Below are positions 1 to 7,029 of a stretch of DNA of 29,221 nucleotides, piece after piece. Every line of letters begins with the position of its first letter. Position 1 is the stretch's first letter. The stretch spans positions 1-29,221 of IMG/VR virus record IMGVR_UViG_3300044612_001240; one strand, given 5' to 3'. This DNA comes from a virus. A program made the position numbers and the translations under genes. A model generated the notes under the pieces. It was not told where the DNA came from. It did no database searches and saw only the letters and a program-made list of their open reading frames with translations.

Positions 1-49
1 ATGCCAGGGTGTCTTGTGTGTTGGAGGCCATTTGCATACTCTTTCCCAT
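1..49 (-). CDS. Possible N-terminus of a gene running off the left edge
   Basis: An open minus-strand frame runs off the left edge. It could begin at ATG 49-47, 37-35 or 31-29; the last reads MASNTQDTLA. It lies beyond the strong minus-strand terminator at 81-106, so it would be a separate transcription unit. A perfect minus-strand TTGACA box (68-63) lies just upstream, but I see no convincing -10 box at normal spacing. At most 16 codons are visible, so no function can be assigned and the start is uncertain. Confidence 0.35.
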   Translation of the reverse strand, partial: MGKSMQMASNTQDTLA

Positions 50-80
50 AACTACATTACCCTGTCAAGCTCGGTTTGGC

Positions 81-106
81 AATAAAAAGCCCCCGGTGAA
101 GGGGGC
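81..106 (-). terminator. Intrinsic terminator
   Basis: On the minus strand GCCCCC and GGGGGC (106-101 and 94-89) form a perfect 6-bp GC stem with a 6-nt loop, followed directly by TTTTTATT. This is a canonical Rho-independent terminator. It lies 17 nt after the stop of the small Cys-rich gene and closes the ssDNA-binding protein operon. Confidence 0.85.
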
Positions 107-122
107 CGTAACTTAATAGTGT

Positions 123-323
123 TTAAGTAAACCGGCTAGTCCAGTCGCCGCAACCGCTTTCACCGTGTACGACGGGCCACAGGGTTTTGTAATGCACGAT
201 GTTGTCGTTGTAAGCGACGGGGCTGGGGGCGTGTCGATGACATTCTCCGAAGGAGTTTTGCGGCTCCTTTTCGATGTCCTCGAAGTACCAGCCCCAGCGG
301 CAGGTGTAGCACTGCTGATCCAT
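123..323 (-). CDS. Small Cys-rich (putative zinc-binding) protein
   Basis: This 66-aa protein starts at ATG 323-321, one base after the stop of the ssDNA-binding gene, so the two form an operon. It has a CxxC pair near the N-terminus (C6, C9), a Cys followed by HRHAP in the middle, a WPVV segment, and a C-terminal CGDW. This arrangement (CxxC, C-R/H-x-P, WP-V, CG-D/E) is familiar from small phage proteins that probably bind one zinc ion, although no function is established that I know of. A longer in-frame N-terminus is possible but would be antisense-like sequence overlapping the upstream gene. A terminator follows. Confidence 0.7.
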   Translation of the reverse strand: MDQQCYTCRWGWYFEDIEKEPQNSFGECHRHAPSPVAYNDNIVHYKTLWPVVHGESGCGDWTSRFT

Positions 324-324
324 G

Positions 325-906
325 TCAGGCAGCCTTGAAAGGGTTACCGCCGGTAAGGAGGCGGCTGATGTCGAAGCCTTCGGACTTGGATTCGAGCCAG
401 GCGGCGTCGATGTGCTCTTGGCTGCCTTTCTTGCGGGGGACAGGACGGACCGTGTACTCCGTCGTAAGGCCCGAGCCCTTTTTGCTGATCGTGAAGTCCC
501 AGGCAAGCAGGTCCTCGTAGTCCTCCATCTGGGAGATCTGGTCGATTTCCTTCAGAATGGACTTCTGCGTGATCTGCAGGACTTGGACTTTGCCGGACTC
601 GTAGTTGTAGACCGGGACCGCAATGAAAAACTTCAGGTCGACGGTGCCGGGGCCGCCACGGCCTTCGCGTGCTTCAAAGTCGCCCAGCTCCACCGTGACG
701 TCCTCGGGGGTGGGTTCTTGCTCGAAGCGGAAGGGCTTGGACTGGCCGGCGCATTGGCCCCAGACTTCGTAGCCCTCCAGGGGCTCGTCCGAGAGCAGTG
801 CGAAGCGGACTGAGCCGCCGTCAGGGAGTTTGGAAAGTTGCAGGTAGCCGCCGCCGCTGCCCGAGCTGTTGACGTTGGCTGAAGCAGTCTTGGAAAGAAA
901 TGCCAT
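325..906 (-). CDS. Putative ssDNA-binding protein (phage gp32/SSB-like)
   Basis: The ATG at 906-904 gives 193 aa beginning MAFLSKTASANV; a TTG 36 nt upstream is in frame but less likely. The protein has a Gly/Ser-rich N-terminus, then a beta-rich core (about residues 25-165) with basic and aromatic residues. A segment near LQITQKSILKEIDQI is followed by LAWDFTISKKG and TEYTVRPVPRKK. This pattern is typical of phage gp32-like or recombination-associated ssDNA-binding proteins, which coat single strands at the fork. A Gly-rich C-terminus (TGGNPF) follows. It is transcribed divergently from the primase-helicase, which fits a replication role. The call rests on fold-like pattern and context, not on a decisive motif. 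Confidence 0.6.
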   Translation of the reverse strand: MAFLSKTASANVNSSGSGGGYLQLSKLPDGGSVRFALLSDEPLEGYEVWGQCAGQSKPFRFEQEPTPEDVTVELGDFEAREGRGGPGTVDLKFFIAVPVYNYESGKVQVLQITQKSILKEIDQISQMEDYEDLLAWDFTISKKGSGLTTEYTVRPVPRKKGSQEHIDAAWLESKSEGFDISRLLTGGNPFKAA

Positions 907-984
907 GGTGAATGGTCGGTTTGAATGGTCGCCGGGTGGCAACTCTCATACAGTAGCACGGGGTTGCCTGGATGGCTACCATAG

Positions 985-1015
985 AAAAATGCCCCAAGGC
1001 TGCCGGCCTCGGGGC
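985..1015 (-). terminator. Hairpin in the divergent ssb/primase spacer, terminator-like on the minus strand
   Basis: Positions 991-1000 and 1006-1015 pair over 10 positions with one A-C mismatch and a 5-nt loop. On the minus strand the stem is followed by ATTTTTC, so it looks like an intrinsic terminator that would stop antisense transcription leaving the primase gene. Read on the plus strand it sits 35 nt upstream of the primase start and could instead be a leader structure. The primase gene has a clear ribosome-binding site (GTAGGAG, 1034-1040). Confidence 0.45.
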
Positions 1016-1049
1016 ACACTCAAAACTTTCACTGTAGGAGTCTAACATC

Positions 1050-3488
1050 GTGTCGCATGAGACGCAAGAGCTTCTGGCATTTGTGCGCCAGTTGCCTGTC
1101 GGGTTGGCGTATGCGCCCATATACCGGAAAGATGCGCTGCTCCAGTCCGGGAAGGTCAGCAAGGGCAAGACGCCGCTGGAACGGTCGCATCACGTCGTCA
1201 TGGATCCGGCGGATGTCGCGTTGCAGATCGAGCGCAAGCCGGAAGTGTTCCAGGCGGTTGGTGTGTTCACTGGGGCGAGGAGCAACGGCCTCGTAATCCT
1301 TGATGTGGACAGGAATCTCGCCAGATTGAAGAGCAAGTGGTGCGATTCGCTCGACGGTGCTCCAGTCGTTACGTCCACCAAGGCCAATGCGGCGAAGTAC
1401 CTGTTTCGCGTCCCAGAGGCTCTGTGGGGCGTTGTAAGGGGTTTTGGGTTGTCCGATACCGGGCAGGGCTATGAGGTCCTCTGGGGCCGTCAGGGACTCC
1501 TCTACGGGGCGTATCCGGGCTCCAGTGATGGGAAGGCTCCAGCTGGGCGGTACGGCTTTCAGGGCGATCTTGAGGCCATTCCGGAGGCTCCAGCGTGGCT
1601 GCTGGCTGAGATGCGTGATTCCGCCGGTAAAGAGCTACAAGACGGCGGGTTCATCAAAAACCGCAAGGCGCTTGATTTCTCAGATCGAGATCCGGCTGAG
1701 GTGGCTGAGATTATTCAGTCCGCGTTGCGGGTGATTCCAGGGCAGGGGGCCGGTAGTCGGGACCACTGGGTCAAGGTGGGTATGGCGATCCACTCGGAAT
1801 TGCCTACGGACTTGGGCCTCACCTTGTGGGCGGCATGGTCGTCAGATGATCCTGAATACAGCGAAGAGTGGGCTAGCTCCAACCCCTGCGAGGAGGTTTG
1901 GAAGTCTTTCAAGAAAGGGCCGGTGACGCTTGGGTCGCTGTTCTGGATGGCTGATCAGCAGATGCCAGGGCGGCTGTGGCTGTCTGAGGATTTGCGCAGG
2001 GTTGTTGACAGTGCTGAGCAAGACCGCGTGCAGCGATTTCGTAGCACTGGTCTTTCGCACGAGGAAATCGTCAAACGGGCGACGGCGGCCATGGGGTTGC
2101 CCAATCCTTCGGAAGTGCAGCACAAGCTCCACGAAATTGCGCTGGAAGCTGGTTACAGGGAGGCCGCTGCGGTTGTGCGGCTTCTGATTGCGGATCAGGA
2201 ATACAGGCGCGGATCACAGGGAGGAACTCTGCAGGAAATTTTTGCCACGGAGGACACGCCAATCGAATACCTCATTCCTGATCTACTGCCTAAGCCGGGG
2301 ACAGTGCTGATCCACGGACGTGGAGGCTGCGGCAAAACTATGGCTGTCATGACGCTTGCCAAGCACATTGCACGTGGAATCCCGTTTTCTGTGCGAGGGG
2401 CTGATGTTCCAGTTGAACCGGGCAAGGTGCTTTGGCTGAATGGTGATCAAAACAGTCGGCGGATTCGGAAGCAGTTTGCCGATCTGGATTTCACAGCTGA
2501 TGACCCTGTTGTGGTACAGAACAAGGTTTCGATGCTCTGGTATCCGTGGTTTATCCAGCAGATCGAAGAGCATCGGCCTTCCCTTGTTGTGTGGGACTCC
2601 GTTACCGCCTGTATGAGGGGCTGCGCTTACGACCAGAACAAGGCTGAATACGCCGAGCCCATTTACTGGTACAGCGCCGAGAACGGCGAGAGCTTCCCAG
2701 CAACCACGATCGTCTTCATCCACCACGCAGCCAAAACAGGCGACTTCAGGGGAACCTCGGCGCTCCAGGATGCCGTGGATGAGTCTTGGGGTATCCGTAG
2801 GCCGGAGAAAGCCGAACTGGAGCGTGTAGGGGCTTCTGCACGGCTCATAACCATCGGTAAGAGCCGGGAAGGAAACGAGGGCAAGCAGCTGATCCTGCGC
2901 CAGCAGGAAGACCTGACGTTCTCGCTCCAGGATCTGCCGGCTCTGGAAGGAGTCGATTCGGCCAGTCCTGCCTCGATCATCGACCGGGTGCTTCAGCGGC
3001 TGCGCACCAAAGGCGTGCCAATGACTCGGACTGAGTTGAACGCCGACCCTCTCCTTGGGGGCAGCGTCAGCGCAATCTCGAAATCGCTCCAGCGATTGGT
3101 CGACCGGGGGCTGGTCTCGGTTGAAGGAGAACGTTCCAGCAAGCGTTACTCAGCAGTACTCGCGCGCGTGGGGGGAGGAGGTATAGCTTGTCCCAAAGAA
3201 GAAGAATCCAGTGCTGGAGAGGGATCTCAGGAAATGGGTTGTCCCAGTTTGTCCCAGTTTGTCCCAAGTTGTCCCAAACCGGAGCTTCAGACGGGCTTTG
3301 GGACACCCAAAGGACAGGTTGGGACAAAACGGGACAAAATGGGACAACTCAAAACAGTAGATCCGTTGCAGGGCAGTGGATCTCAGAGTTTGGGACAACA
3401 GGACACGTCTATCTTCACGCGCGAGAGCCAACGCACTCCCGAGGAGATGGCGCAGCTGCTGCGAAGTGCTTCGGACAGCTGGACGTAG
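1050..3488 (+). CDS. Bifunctional primase-polymerase / RecA-fold helicase
   Basis: The GTG start at 1050 has a good RBS (GTAGGAG, nine nt before). The 812-aa protein has an N-terminal prim-pol-type domain (about 1-200) with the metal-binding acidic pair D85-x-D87 in ILDVDRN. A PriCT-like helical linker follows (about 205-300). An AAA_25/RecA-like ATPase (about 405-620) has Walker A GRGGCGKT near 423 and Walker B LVVWDSV near 512-518, and IHHAAKTG near 554 resembles the sensor region of hexameric helicases. A winged-helix-like segment covers about 639-705, and a low-complexity polar tail ends the protein. It would prime and unwind DNA at the phage fork. The tail (residues about 713-783) is encoded by an iteron cluster, so its odd composition (repeated VPSCP, GTKRDKMGQ) is probably dictated by a DNA function. 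It is the first gene of the plus-strand early region. Confidence 0.9.
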   Translation: MSHETQELLAFVRQLPVGLAYAPIYRKDALLQSGKVSKGKTPLERSHHVVMDPADVALQIERKPEVFQAVGVFTGARSNGLVILDVDRNLARLKSKWCDSLDGAPVVTSTKANAAKYLFRVPEALWGVVRGFGLSDTGQGYEVLWGRQGLLYGAYPGSSDGKAPAGRYGFQGDLEAIPEAPAWLLAEMRDSAGKELQDGGFIKNRKALDFSDRDPAEVAEIIQSALRVIPGQGAGSRDHWVKVGMAIHSELPTDLGLTLWAAWSSDDPEYSEEWASSNPCEEVWKSFKKGPVTLGSLFWMADQQMPGRLWLSEDLRRVVDSAEQDRVQRFRSTGLSHEEIVKRATAAMGLPNPSEVQHKLHEIALEAGYREAAAVVRLLIADQEYRRGSQGGTLQEIFATEDTPIEYLIPDLLPKPGTVLIHGRGGCGKTMAVMTLAKHIARGIPFSVRGADVPVEPGKVLWLNGDQNSRRIRKQFADLDFTADDPVVVQNKVSMLWYPWFIQQIEEHRPSLVVWDSVTACMRGCAYDQNKAEYAEPIYWYSAENGESFPATTIVFIHHAAKTGDFRGTSALQDAVDESWGIRRPEKAELERVGASARLITIGKSREGNEGKQLILRQQEDLTFSLQDLPALEGVDSASPASIIDRVLQRLRTKGVPMTRTELNADPLLGGSVSAISKSLQRLVDRGLVSVEGERSSKRYSAVLARVGGGGIACPKEEESSAGEGSQEMGCPSLSQFVPSCPKPELQTGFGTPKGQVGTKRDKMGQLKTVDPLQGSGSQSLGQQDTSIFTRESQRTPEEMAQLLRSASDSWT
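3188..3398. repeat. Iteron cluster, candidate replication origin
   Basis: The octamer TTGTCCCA occurs at 3188, 3239, 3249, 3259 and 3269. Its reverse complement TGGGACAA occurs at 3320, 3340 and 3391, with one-base variants at 3299 (TGGGACAC) and 3330 (CGGGACAA). Four direct copies are spaced exactly 10 bp apart, and three inverted copies are also exactly 10 bp apart, forming two facing arrays about 50 bp apart. Ten bp is close to one helical turn, so a protein could bind along one face. The cluster lies inside the 3' end of the primase-helicase gene. Lambda ori lies inside gene O in the same way. Origin function is an inference; binding for autoregulation is the alternative. Confidence 0.75.
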
Positions 3489-3635
3489 TACAACAGACAC
3501 GCGGGTCATTCCCGTGTCTTGACGAGCGGGTGTACGCAAAACCCTGCCGTTACCGGAGAACTGCCCGTGCTACGAACGCCTAACTTTTTCTTGGGCCTCC
3601 TGCGGGTGGTCGCTTGGATCTTCTGGAGAGACCCC

Positions 3636-3914
3636 GTGGATGTCGCAGACAAGTCCAAGCGTGAGCCGAGGCCGCCCAGGCGGCCCACGCTCTGCTACAC
3701 CGTCGGAAACGTGCCCGATGAGATCCACAGCATCGTGCGTACCAGCTGGTTTAGGAAGGGCAAGCCTGTCGAGGTCGATGAGATCCAGATCTTCGAGTGC
3801 GGCGACAGCACCCGAATCTTCCACTACGTCGTTGGGCAGGCCCTGCGCCAAGGGGCAGACGTCTCCGTGCTGACCACCTACCCCGCCCACATCCTCGGCG
3901 TACCCGAGGGTTAA
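3636..3914 (+). CDS. Hypothetical protein
   Basis: I do not recognise this product. GTG 3636 with GGAGAG at 3625-3630 (5-nt spacing) gives 92 aa. An in-frame TTG at 3519 would give 131 aa and add a hydrophobic stretch (FFLGLLRVVAWIFW) that could be a membrane segment, so the start is not settled. The protein begins with a basic, Pro-rich segment (KREPRPPRRP) and continues with a compact alpha/beta region. The 147-bp gap after the primase gene contains a hairpin at 3496-3518 (GACACG/CGTGTC) without a T-tract. A terminator-like hairpin follows the gene at 3965. Confidence 0.55.
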   Translation: MDVADKSKREPRPPRRPTLCYTVGNVPDEIHSIVRTSWFRKGKPVEVDEIQIFECGDSTRIFHYVVGQALRQGADVSVLTTYPAHILGVPEG

Positions 3915-3964
3915 GTTTTACAACTGACGGGATTGCCGGCACCGCTGGCTGTGTGTAACACTAT

Positions 3965-3996
3965 GGGCAGGGGGCGAGAGCTTCCTGCCCTGTTTC
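3965..3996 (+). terminator. Terminator-like hairpin
   Basis: GGGCAGG (3965-3971) pairs perfectly with CCTGCCC (3984-3990) across a 12-nt loop and is followed by TGTTTCTGTATT, a moderately T-rich tail. It lies 50 bp after the stop of the preceding gene and just before the next RBS. Upstream, TGTGTAACACTATG (3951-3964) resembles the promoter-like motif seen at 6984 and 9551, so this spacer may both end one transcript and start another. Confidence 0.5.
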
Positions 3997-4010
3997 TGTA
4001 TTAGAGGACT

Positions 4011-4262
4011 ATGGACACCCACACCAGCCTGCACACCAAGCTGGACAACAGCAAGCTCAGCGAGTACTACTTCGCAACCCGCTGGGCCATCACCAGCATC
4101 AAAGAACGCATCGCAAACACCGAGAAGTACGGTCTCAGCGCCAGTTACGACAGGCACCAGCTGGAACGCTTGGAGGACATGGAGCAATGGCTCAAGATGA
4201 GCTGGGACACGTGGATGGAGCAGTTGACCGGCCATCGTGTTGAGGAGGTGAGCCGTGGCTGA
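4011..4262 (+). CDS. Hypothetical small helical protein
   Basis: The ATG at 4011 follows TAGAGGACT, a Shine-Dalgarno-like sequence with short spacing. The 83-aa product is predicted to be mostly helical, with charged and aromatic residues (YYFATRWAITSIKERI, QLERLEDMEQWLKMSWDTW). I do not recognise a family. It overlaps the next gene by 8 nt and starts a long run of small, tightly spaced early genes that ends at 6951. Confidence 0.65.
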   Translation: MDTHTSLHTKLDNSKLSEYYFATRWAITSIKERIANTEKYGLSASYDRHQLERLEDMEQWLKMSWDTWMEQLTGHRVEEVSRG

Positions 4263-4536
4263 TGTTCTCGAAGTGTTGGACCTTTCTTTTGGGGTGGATG
4301 GGACGTGCCATGTCGAGGCCCTGGTCGATGATGTGGTCGTGGTGCATCCGCCCACCATGGAAGAGCCGGCCGAATGGGGGCCTGCCGTGTGCCGAGGCTC
4401 CTTCTACTTTTGTGATGAAGACGTAATTCCAGCTACCGATGCAGGACTCCGGCGCATGTTCGAGGACCGAATCGAGAACTGGGAGGTGGTGGACCAGTCC
4501 GATCTCTACGACTTTGGCGAGGACGACGCGGAATGA
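4255..4536 (+). CDS. Hypothetical acidic protein
   Basis: The GTG at 4255 is preceded by GAGGAGG (4242-4248), a strong RBS six nt away; an ATG at 4261 is an alternative start. The 93-aa product is strongly acidic (DDVVVV, FCDEDV, DFGEDDAE) with no motif I can name. Small acidic phage proteins sometimes mimic DNA, but nothing here demonstrates that. It overlaps the previous and following genes. Confidence 0.65.
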   Translation: MADVLEVLDLSFGVDGTCHVEALVDDVVVVHPPTMEEPAEWGPAVCRGSFYFCDEDVIPATDAGLRRMFEDRIENWEVVDQSDLYDFGEDDAE

Positions 4537-4765
4537 GGAGGATTACGACGACTGGGGCTACGGCACGGAGCCGATACCGGGCGACTCGACGTGGGTCGCC
4601 CCACGCAACCTCTGTCAGCTTCATCGGCGAGTTTCTGACACTCTTGCCGCTGCTGACACTGTTACGCCTGACCGCCTAGCCGCCCTGGCGCTCTTCGAGA
4701 TTCTCAGTGTCCCAGCTGAGACTCTTATTGCGATTCAACGGGCTTATGCCAAACAGGCTGATTGA
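4514..4765 (+). CDS. Hypothetical protein, start uncertain
   Basis: The protein-like part begins at NEEDYDDWGYG and continues through a Pro/Gly loop to two amphipathic helices (VSDTLAAADTV, LAALALFEIL). No ATG or GTG opens this frame nearby; TTG 4514 is the nearest candidate, giving 83 aa with a 23-nt overlap with the preceding gene. An ATG at 4534 overlaps the preceding stop in the normal ATGA way but opens a different frame that reads a poor, Arg/Leu-rich 48-codon peptide. A frameshift from that ATG, or a non-canonical start, are both possible. No family recognised. Confidence 0.5.
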   Translation: MARTTRNEEDYDDWGYGTEPIPGDSTWVAPRNLCQLHRRVSDTLAAADTVTPDRLAALALFEILSVPAETLIAIQRAYAKQAD

Positions 4766-5187
4766 GTACTACACTGCACAACGTTCAACCAACTCTCATG
4801 CTCACTCTTCTCTCTGACAAAGAAACCCACGATCTGCTGACCAATATCCAGGCAGCGTCTGACATCATTCAGAACCTGACGCGGATCGTCGGCTGCGCCC
4901 AGACCGTCACCCTCGAACTGGAGCAAAAAACTCCGGAAACCGTCAAAACCGTCAAGCAGCCCCAGTCTCAACCTAAGACTCGTGTGTCTCGCCGCAAGAA
5001 GCGGGAGATGCTGCGTGAGGCAGATGTGCGGGAGATCAAGCGCATCTTGATCGCCAAGGAGTTATCTGCAGTCAAGCTGGCTAAGCGGTACGGGGTGCAT
5101 CCCACCACGATCAACTGCATCAAGTACGGCAAGACCTGGAAACATGTCGAGCCGGCTGTATCCAACGTTGTCACGCTCCATAGCTGA
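4762..5187 (+). CDS. Helix-turn-helix DNA-binding protein
   Basis: TTG 4762 overlaps the previous stop (TTGA) and gives 141 aa; ATG 4798 gives 129 aa and is the alternative start. The N-terminal half is helical with a Gln/Pro linker. A basic stretch (RRKKREMLREADV) leads into a C-terminal helix-turn-helix, ELSAVKLAKRYGVHPTTI then NCIKYGKTWKHV. This resembles the HTH found in phage regulators and at the end of HNH homing endonucleases, but no nuclease domain is present. It overlaps the dCTP deaminase-like gene by one base. It may be a regulator of the early operon. Confidence 0.65.
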   Translation: MSTTLHNVQPTLMLTLLSDKETHDLLTNIQAASDIIQNLTRIVGCAQTVTLELEQKTPETVKTVKQPQSQPKTRVSRRKKREMLREADVREIKRILIAKELSAVKLAKRYGVHPTTINCIKYGKTWKHVEPAVSNVVTLHS

Positions 5188-5705
5188 TGATTTTGTGTGA
5201 TTCGCAAATTGCGGCCCTGTGCAAACAGGGCCTTGTCGATCAGTACGACCCAGCACTGGTAAATCCCTGTTCGCTGGATGTACGACTGGGGCCGACGATC
5301 TTGTTTGAGACTCAGCTTGCGACTGAGTTCCAGCAGGTCAGCATCGGGGACACCAGTCAGGAGTCGCCGTACTTCATGGCGCCGGGTGAGTTTTTGCTTG
5401 CGGCAACACTGGAGCGCATCACGGTGCCTGATGACTGCGCGGTGCAGTTCATGCTCAAGTCTTCCCGTGCCAGGGAAGGGATTGAGCACAGCTTGGCCGG
5501 ATTTGCAGACAGCGGGTTTTCCGGGATCTTGACACTGGAGCTAAGCAACATCAGGCGGTTCCATCCGATTCCGATTTGGCATGGGATGCGCATTGGGCAG
5601 CTTGTAGTTCACCGCTTAGCAGAAGTACCGCAACTTACTTATGCAGCGCGTGGGCACTACCAAAACGACGGCACTGTTCAACAATCCAAGGGGTATTTTC
5701 AGTGA
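5187..5705 (+). CDS. dcd: dCTP deaminase / dUTPase-fold enzyme
   Basis: The 172-aa product has hallmarks of the Dcd/dUTPase trimer family. NPCSLDVRLG (about 26-35) forms an early strand pair. KSSRAREGI (about 91-99) matches the SS-x-AR phosphate-binding motif. AGFADSGFSGILTLELSN (about 104-121) carries the Gly-rich turn and the Glu corresponding to the catalytic Glu of Dcd in LTLE. RIGQLVVHRL and a C-terminal region that could close the site follow. The enzyme would deaminate dCTP to dUTP (or to dUMP if bifunctional), feeding thymidylate synthesis during replication. The ATG shares its A with the preceding TGA. Sequence alone cannot separate mono- from bifunctional Dcd. Confidence 0.85.
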   Translation: MILCDSQIAALCKQGLVDQYDPALVNPCSLDVRLGPTILFETQLATEFQQVSIGDTSQESPYFMAPGEFLLAATLERITVPDDCAVQFMLKSSRAREGIEHSLAGFADSGFSGILTLELSNIRRFHPIPIWHGMRIGQLVVHRLAEVPQLTYAARGHYQNDGTVQQSKGYFQ

Positions 5706-5941
5706 ACGATCCAGTCAACCATCCCACGCATTACGCCAGTGGAATGCGTCAGTTTGAGGTGATTGACAAAATTGAGGATGCTGTGCAGTTTGCGCCAGAT
5801 CCCGTTTTGGGAGGTTTGCAGTGGCAGGTGCTTAAGTATGTTGAGCGCTGCTGGTGTAAAGATGATCCACGGCAGGATTTGATGAAGGCTCGCTGGTATC
5901 TGGAGCGCTTAATTGCAAAGTTGCCGGATGACGATGGCTGA
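5702..5941 (+). CDS. DUF3310 family protein
   Basis: The GTG at 5702 overlaps the preceding stop (GTGA) and gives 79 aa. The sequence fits the DUF3310 pattern: VNHPTHYASG near the N-terminus, FEVIDKIED, then LQWQVLKYVERCWCKDD and a final DLMKARWYLERLI helix. These proteins are common in phage replication and nucleotide-metabolism regions and are sometimes loosely labelled nucleotide kinases, but their biochemical role is not established to my knowledge. The protein is about the usual size of a stand-alone DUF3310 domain. Confidence 0.85.
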   Translation: MNDPVNHPTHYASGMRQFEVIDKIEDAVQFAPDPVLGGLQWQVLKYVERCWCKDDPRQDLMKARWYLERLIAKLPDDDG

Positions 5942-6167
5942 CCTCTCCCCCGCCGCGCAACAAGTGTTCTGGGAGTTCAATCGAGCAGCCAGCGGGAAGC
6001 CGGATGACTGGCACTATATGCCTGCAATCGCCGCCGCCCTGCGAGCTGCTGCGGGTGAGGTGGTGCCATACGACGAACTGAAAGGCAGCGACCCAGATGC
6101 GTGGACACGCGACGATGTGCGCAACGATCTCCTGGCCATTGCCACCGAGCTAGAGGGCAATGCCTAG
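5934..6167 (+). CDS. Hypothetical protein
   Basis: The ATG at 5934 (MADLSPAAQQVFWEF) overlaps the DUF3310 gene by 8 nt; another ATG at 5928 is in frame. The 77-aa product is helical and acidic, with repeated Ala-rich helices (AAIAAALRAAAGEV) and a C-terminal RDDVRNDLLAIATELEG helix. I do not recognise a functional domain. It overlaps the next gene by 8 nt and so is probably translationally coupled to it. Confidence 0.7.
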   Translation: MADLSPAAQQVFWEFNRAASGKPDDWHYMPAIAAALRAAAGEVVPYDELKGSDPDAWTRDDVRNDLLAIATELEGNA

Positions 6168-6447
6168 CCCGCGCATACCAACGCAGCGCGGTCGTAACTA
6201 CACGGTGAACATCCGCATGAGCCGTGAAGAGATCGAAGCTGCCCGCAAGCTGGGCGGCGGCAACATCAGTCAAGGCTTCAGGCACGCCATTCGCTATGCG
6301 ACGGATCGTGATATGAAGCCGGTGACGCTTACAACGCTGCTGCGTTCGGCTGCAGTGCTGGCCCAAGACCTGGAGGACACCTGCAAGCAGTTCCGGTCTG
6401 ATGCAATGTCCAATGTACGCAACCGTGTTTCAACAAAAAATGCTTAG
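6160..6447 (+). CDS. Ribbon-helix-helix-like DNA-binding protein
   Basis: The 95-aa product begins at ATG 6160 within the previous coding end. After a basic N-terminus (RIPTQRGRN) comes a short strand, YTVNIRMSREEIEAARKLG, then GNISQGFRHAIRYA. A strand plus two helices of this type is the MetJ/Arc ribbon-helix-helix layout. Such proteins dimerise and bind operators through the strand. The C-terminal half is an extended helix. It could regulate the early operon, for example at the operator-like repeats before the polymerase gene, but no target is shown. Confidence 0.6.
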   Translation: MPSPRIPTQRGRNYTVNIRMSREEIEAARKLGGGNISQGFRHAIRYATDRDMKPVTLTTLLRSAAVLAQDLEDTCKQFRSDAMSNVRNRVSTKNA

Positions 6448-6742
6448 AAAACAAAAAGATCCACGCTTTATGAACGGTGATCGTGTAGCCGAGAAACCCA
6501 AGAAACGCATGGTGCTGACTTACAGCGCCGAGACCAAGCAGCGGATCCAGCCGTTCTTTACGCAGCGATATGGCACCGTGATGGCTACCATCTACCGCAC
6601 CAATGCGCGGGGCTCACGGGTGCCTTACGTTGCTGTGCTATGGGATGGCTCCAAGACCCAGTCGTTTCACACGCAGAATCGGCTTTGCTTGGAGCGTGAT
6701 CTGGCTGCCGAGGTTGCCGCGTACAACGCAGCAGGCGAGTAG
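6440..6742 (+). CDS. Hypothetical small beta-rich protein (SH3/KOW-like)
   Basis: The ATG at 6440 overlaps the previous stop and gives 100 aa; an in-frame upstream ATG (6401) would lie deep inside the preceding gene. The first 20 residues are basic (LRKQKDPRFMNGDRV). The core looks like a small barrel: NGDRVAEKP, YGTVMATIY, VPYVAVLWDG and a final TQNRL strand. This resembles SH3/KOW-type phage proteins, but the similarity is pattern-level only and no function follows. Confidence 0.6.
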   Translation: MLRKQKDPRFMNGDRVAEKPKKRMVLTYSAETKQRIQPFFTQRYGTVMATIYRTNARGSRVPYVAVLWDGSKTQSFHTQNRLCLERDLAAEVAAYNAAGE

Positions 6743-6744
6743 TT

Positions 6745-6951
6745 ATGCCCGCTGTGCATACACCTTGCCCGGAGTGCTCCAGCAAGATGAGCTACGTGCT
6801 AATGACCAACCAGGATCCGGATGGGCGGATTGTCCGTCGGCGGGTTTGCCGGGCCTGCGGGCACAAGTGGTACACGCTCCAGTGGGCGGAAGAGCTGATT
6901 TCGCCCTACCAGCTGCGGTGGGAAGGCAAAAAGCCCTACCTGCGAGTGTGA
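6745..6951 (+). CDS. Zinc-ribbon protein
   Basis: The 68-aa product starts 2 nt after the previous stop. It has two CxxC knuckles: CPECSSKM near residue 8 and CRACGHKWYTLQ near residue 35, joined by a loop with DPDGRIVRRR. This is the classic zinc-ribbon arrangement seen at the N-terminus of NrdR and in small phage regulators of the Ogr/Delta type. A nucleic-acid-binding or transcriptional role is likely. It is the last gene before a 78-bp spacer with a promoter-like motif. Confidence 0.75.
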   Translation: MPAVHTPCPECSSKMSYVLMTNQDPDGRIVRRRVCRACGHKWYTLQWAEELISPYQLRWEGKKPYLRV

Positions 6952-6983
6952 AGATTTACAACAGCCCGGCGGTGCAAAGCGGT

Positions 6984-7000
6984 TGTTGTGTAGTACAGTA
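6984..7000 (+). promoter_or_regulatory. Promoter-like motif, copy 1
   Basis: The 17-mer TGTTGTGTAGTACAGTA differs at three positions from TATTGTGTAGCAGAGTA at 9551-9567. Both lie in short plus-strand spacers just upstream of a gene. TACAGT (6994-6999) matches 4 of 6 bases of a -10 box. I see no good -35 box at 17 bp. This may be a phage-specific or extended -10 promoter. Confidence 0.4.
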
Positions 7001-7029
7001 AGTGAGTTGTCGCCCCACCTGAGGCCTCC

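Noticed and set aside
322-813. 163-codon plus-strand frame opposite the ssDNA-binding gene
   Set aside because: It is an antisense shadow of a better-supported gene, without an RBS or recognisable domain.
2283-2726. 147-codon minus-strand frame inside the primase-helicase gene
   Set aside because: It overlaps the Walker A and B region of a clearly real gene and has no supporting features.
3489-3635. Possible tRNA or small RNA in the spacer after the primase gene
   Set aside because: There is a 23-nt hairpin, but no T-loop (GTTCRANYC) or cloverleaf could be built, and no ATG start occurs.
4202-4208. Extra TGGGACA copies at 4202, about 14270 and about 14370
   Set aside because: They are isolated single copies without phasing, and are compatible with chance outside the primase gene cluster.
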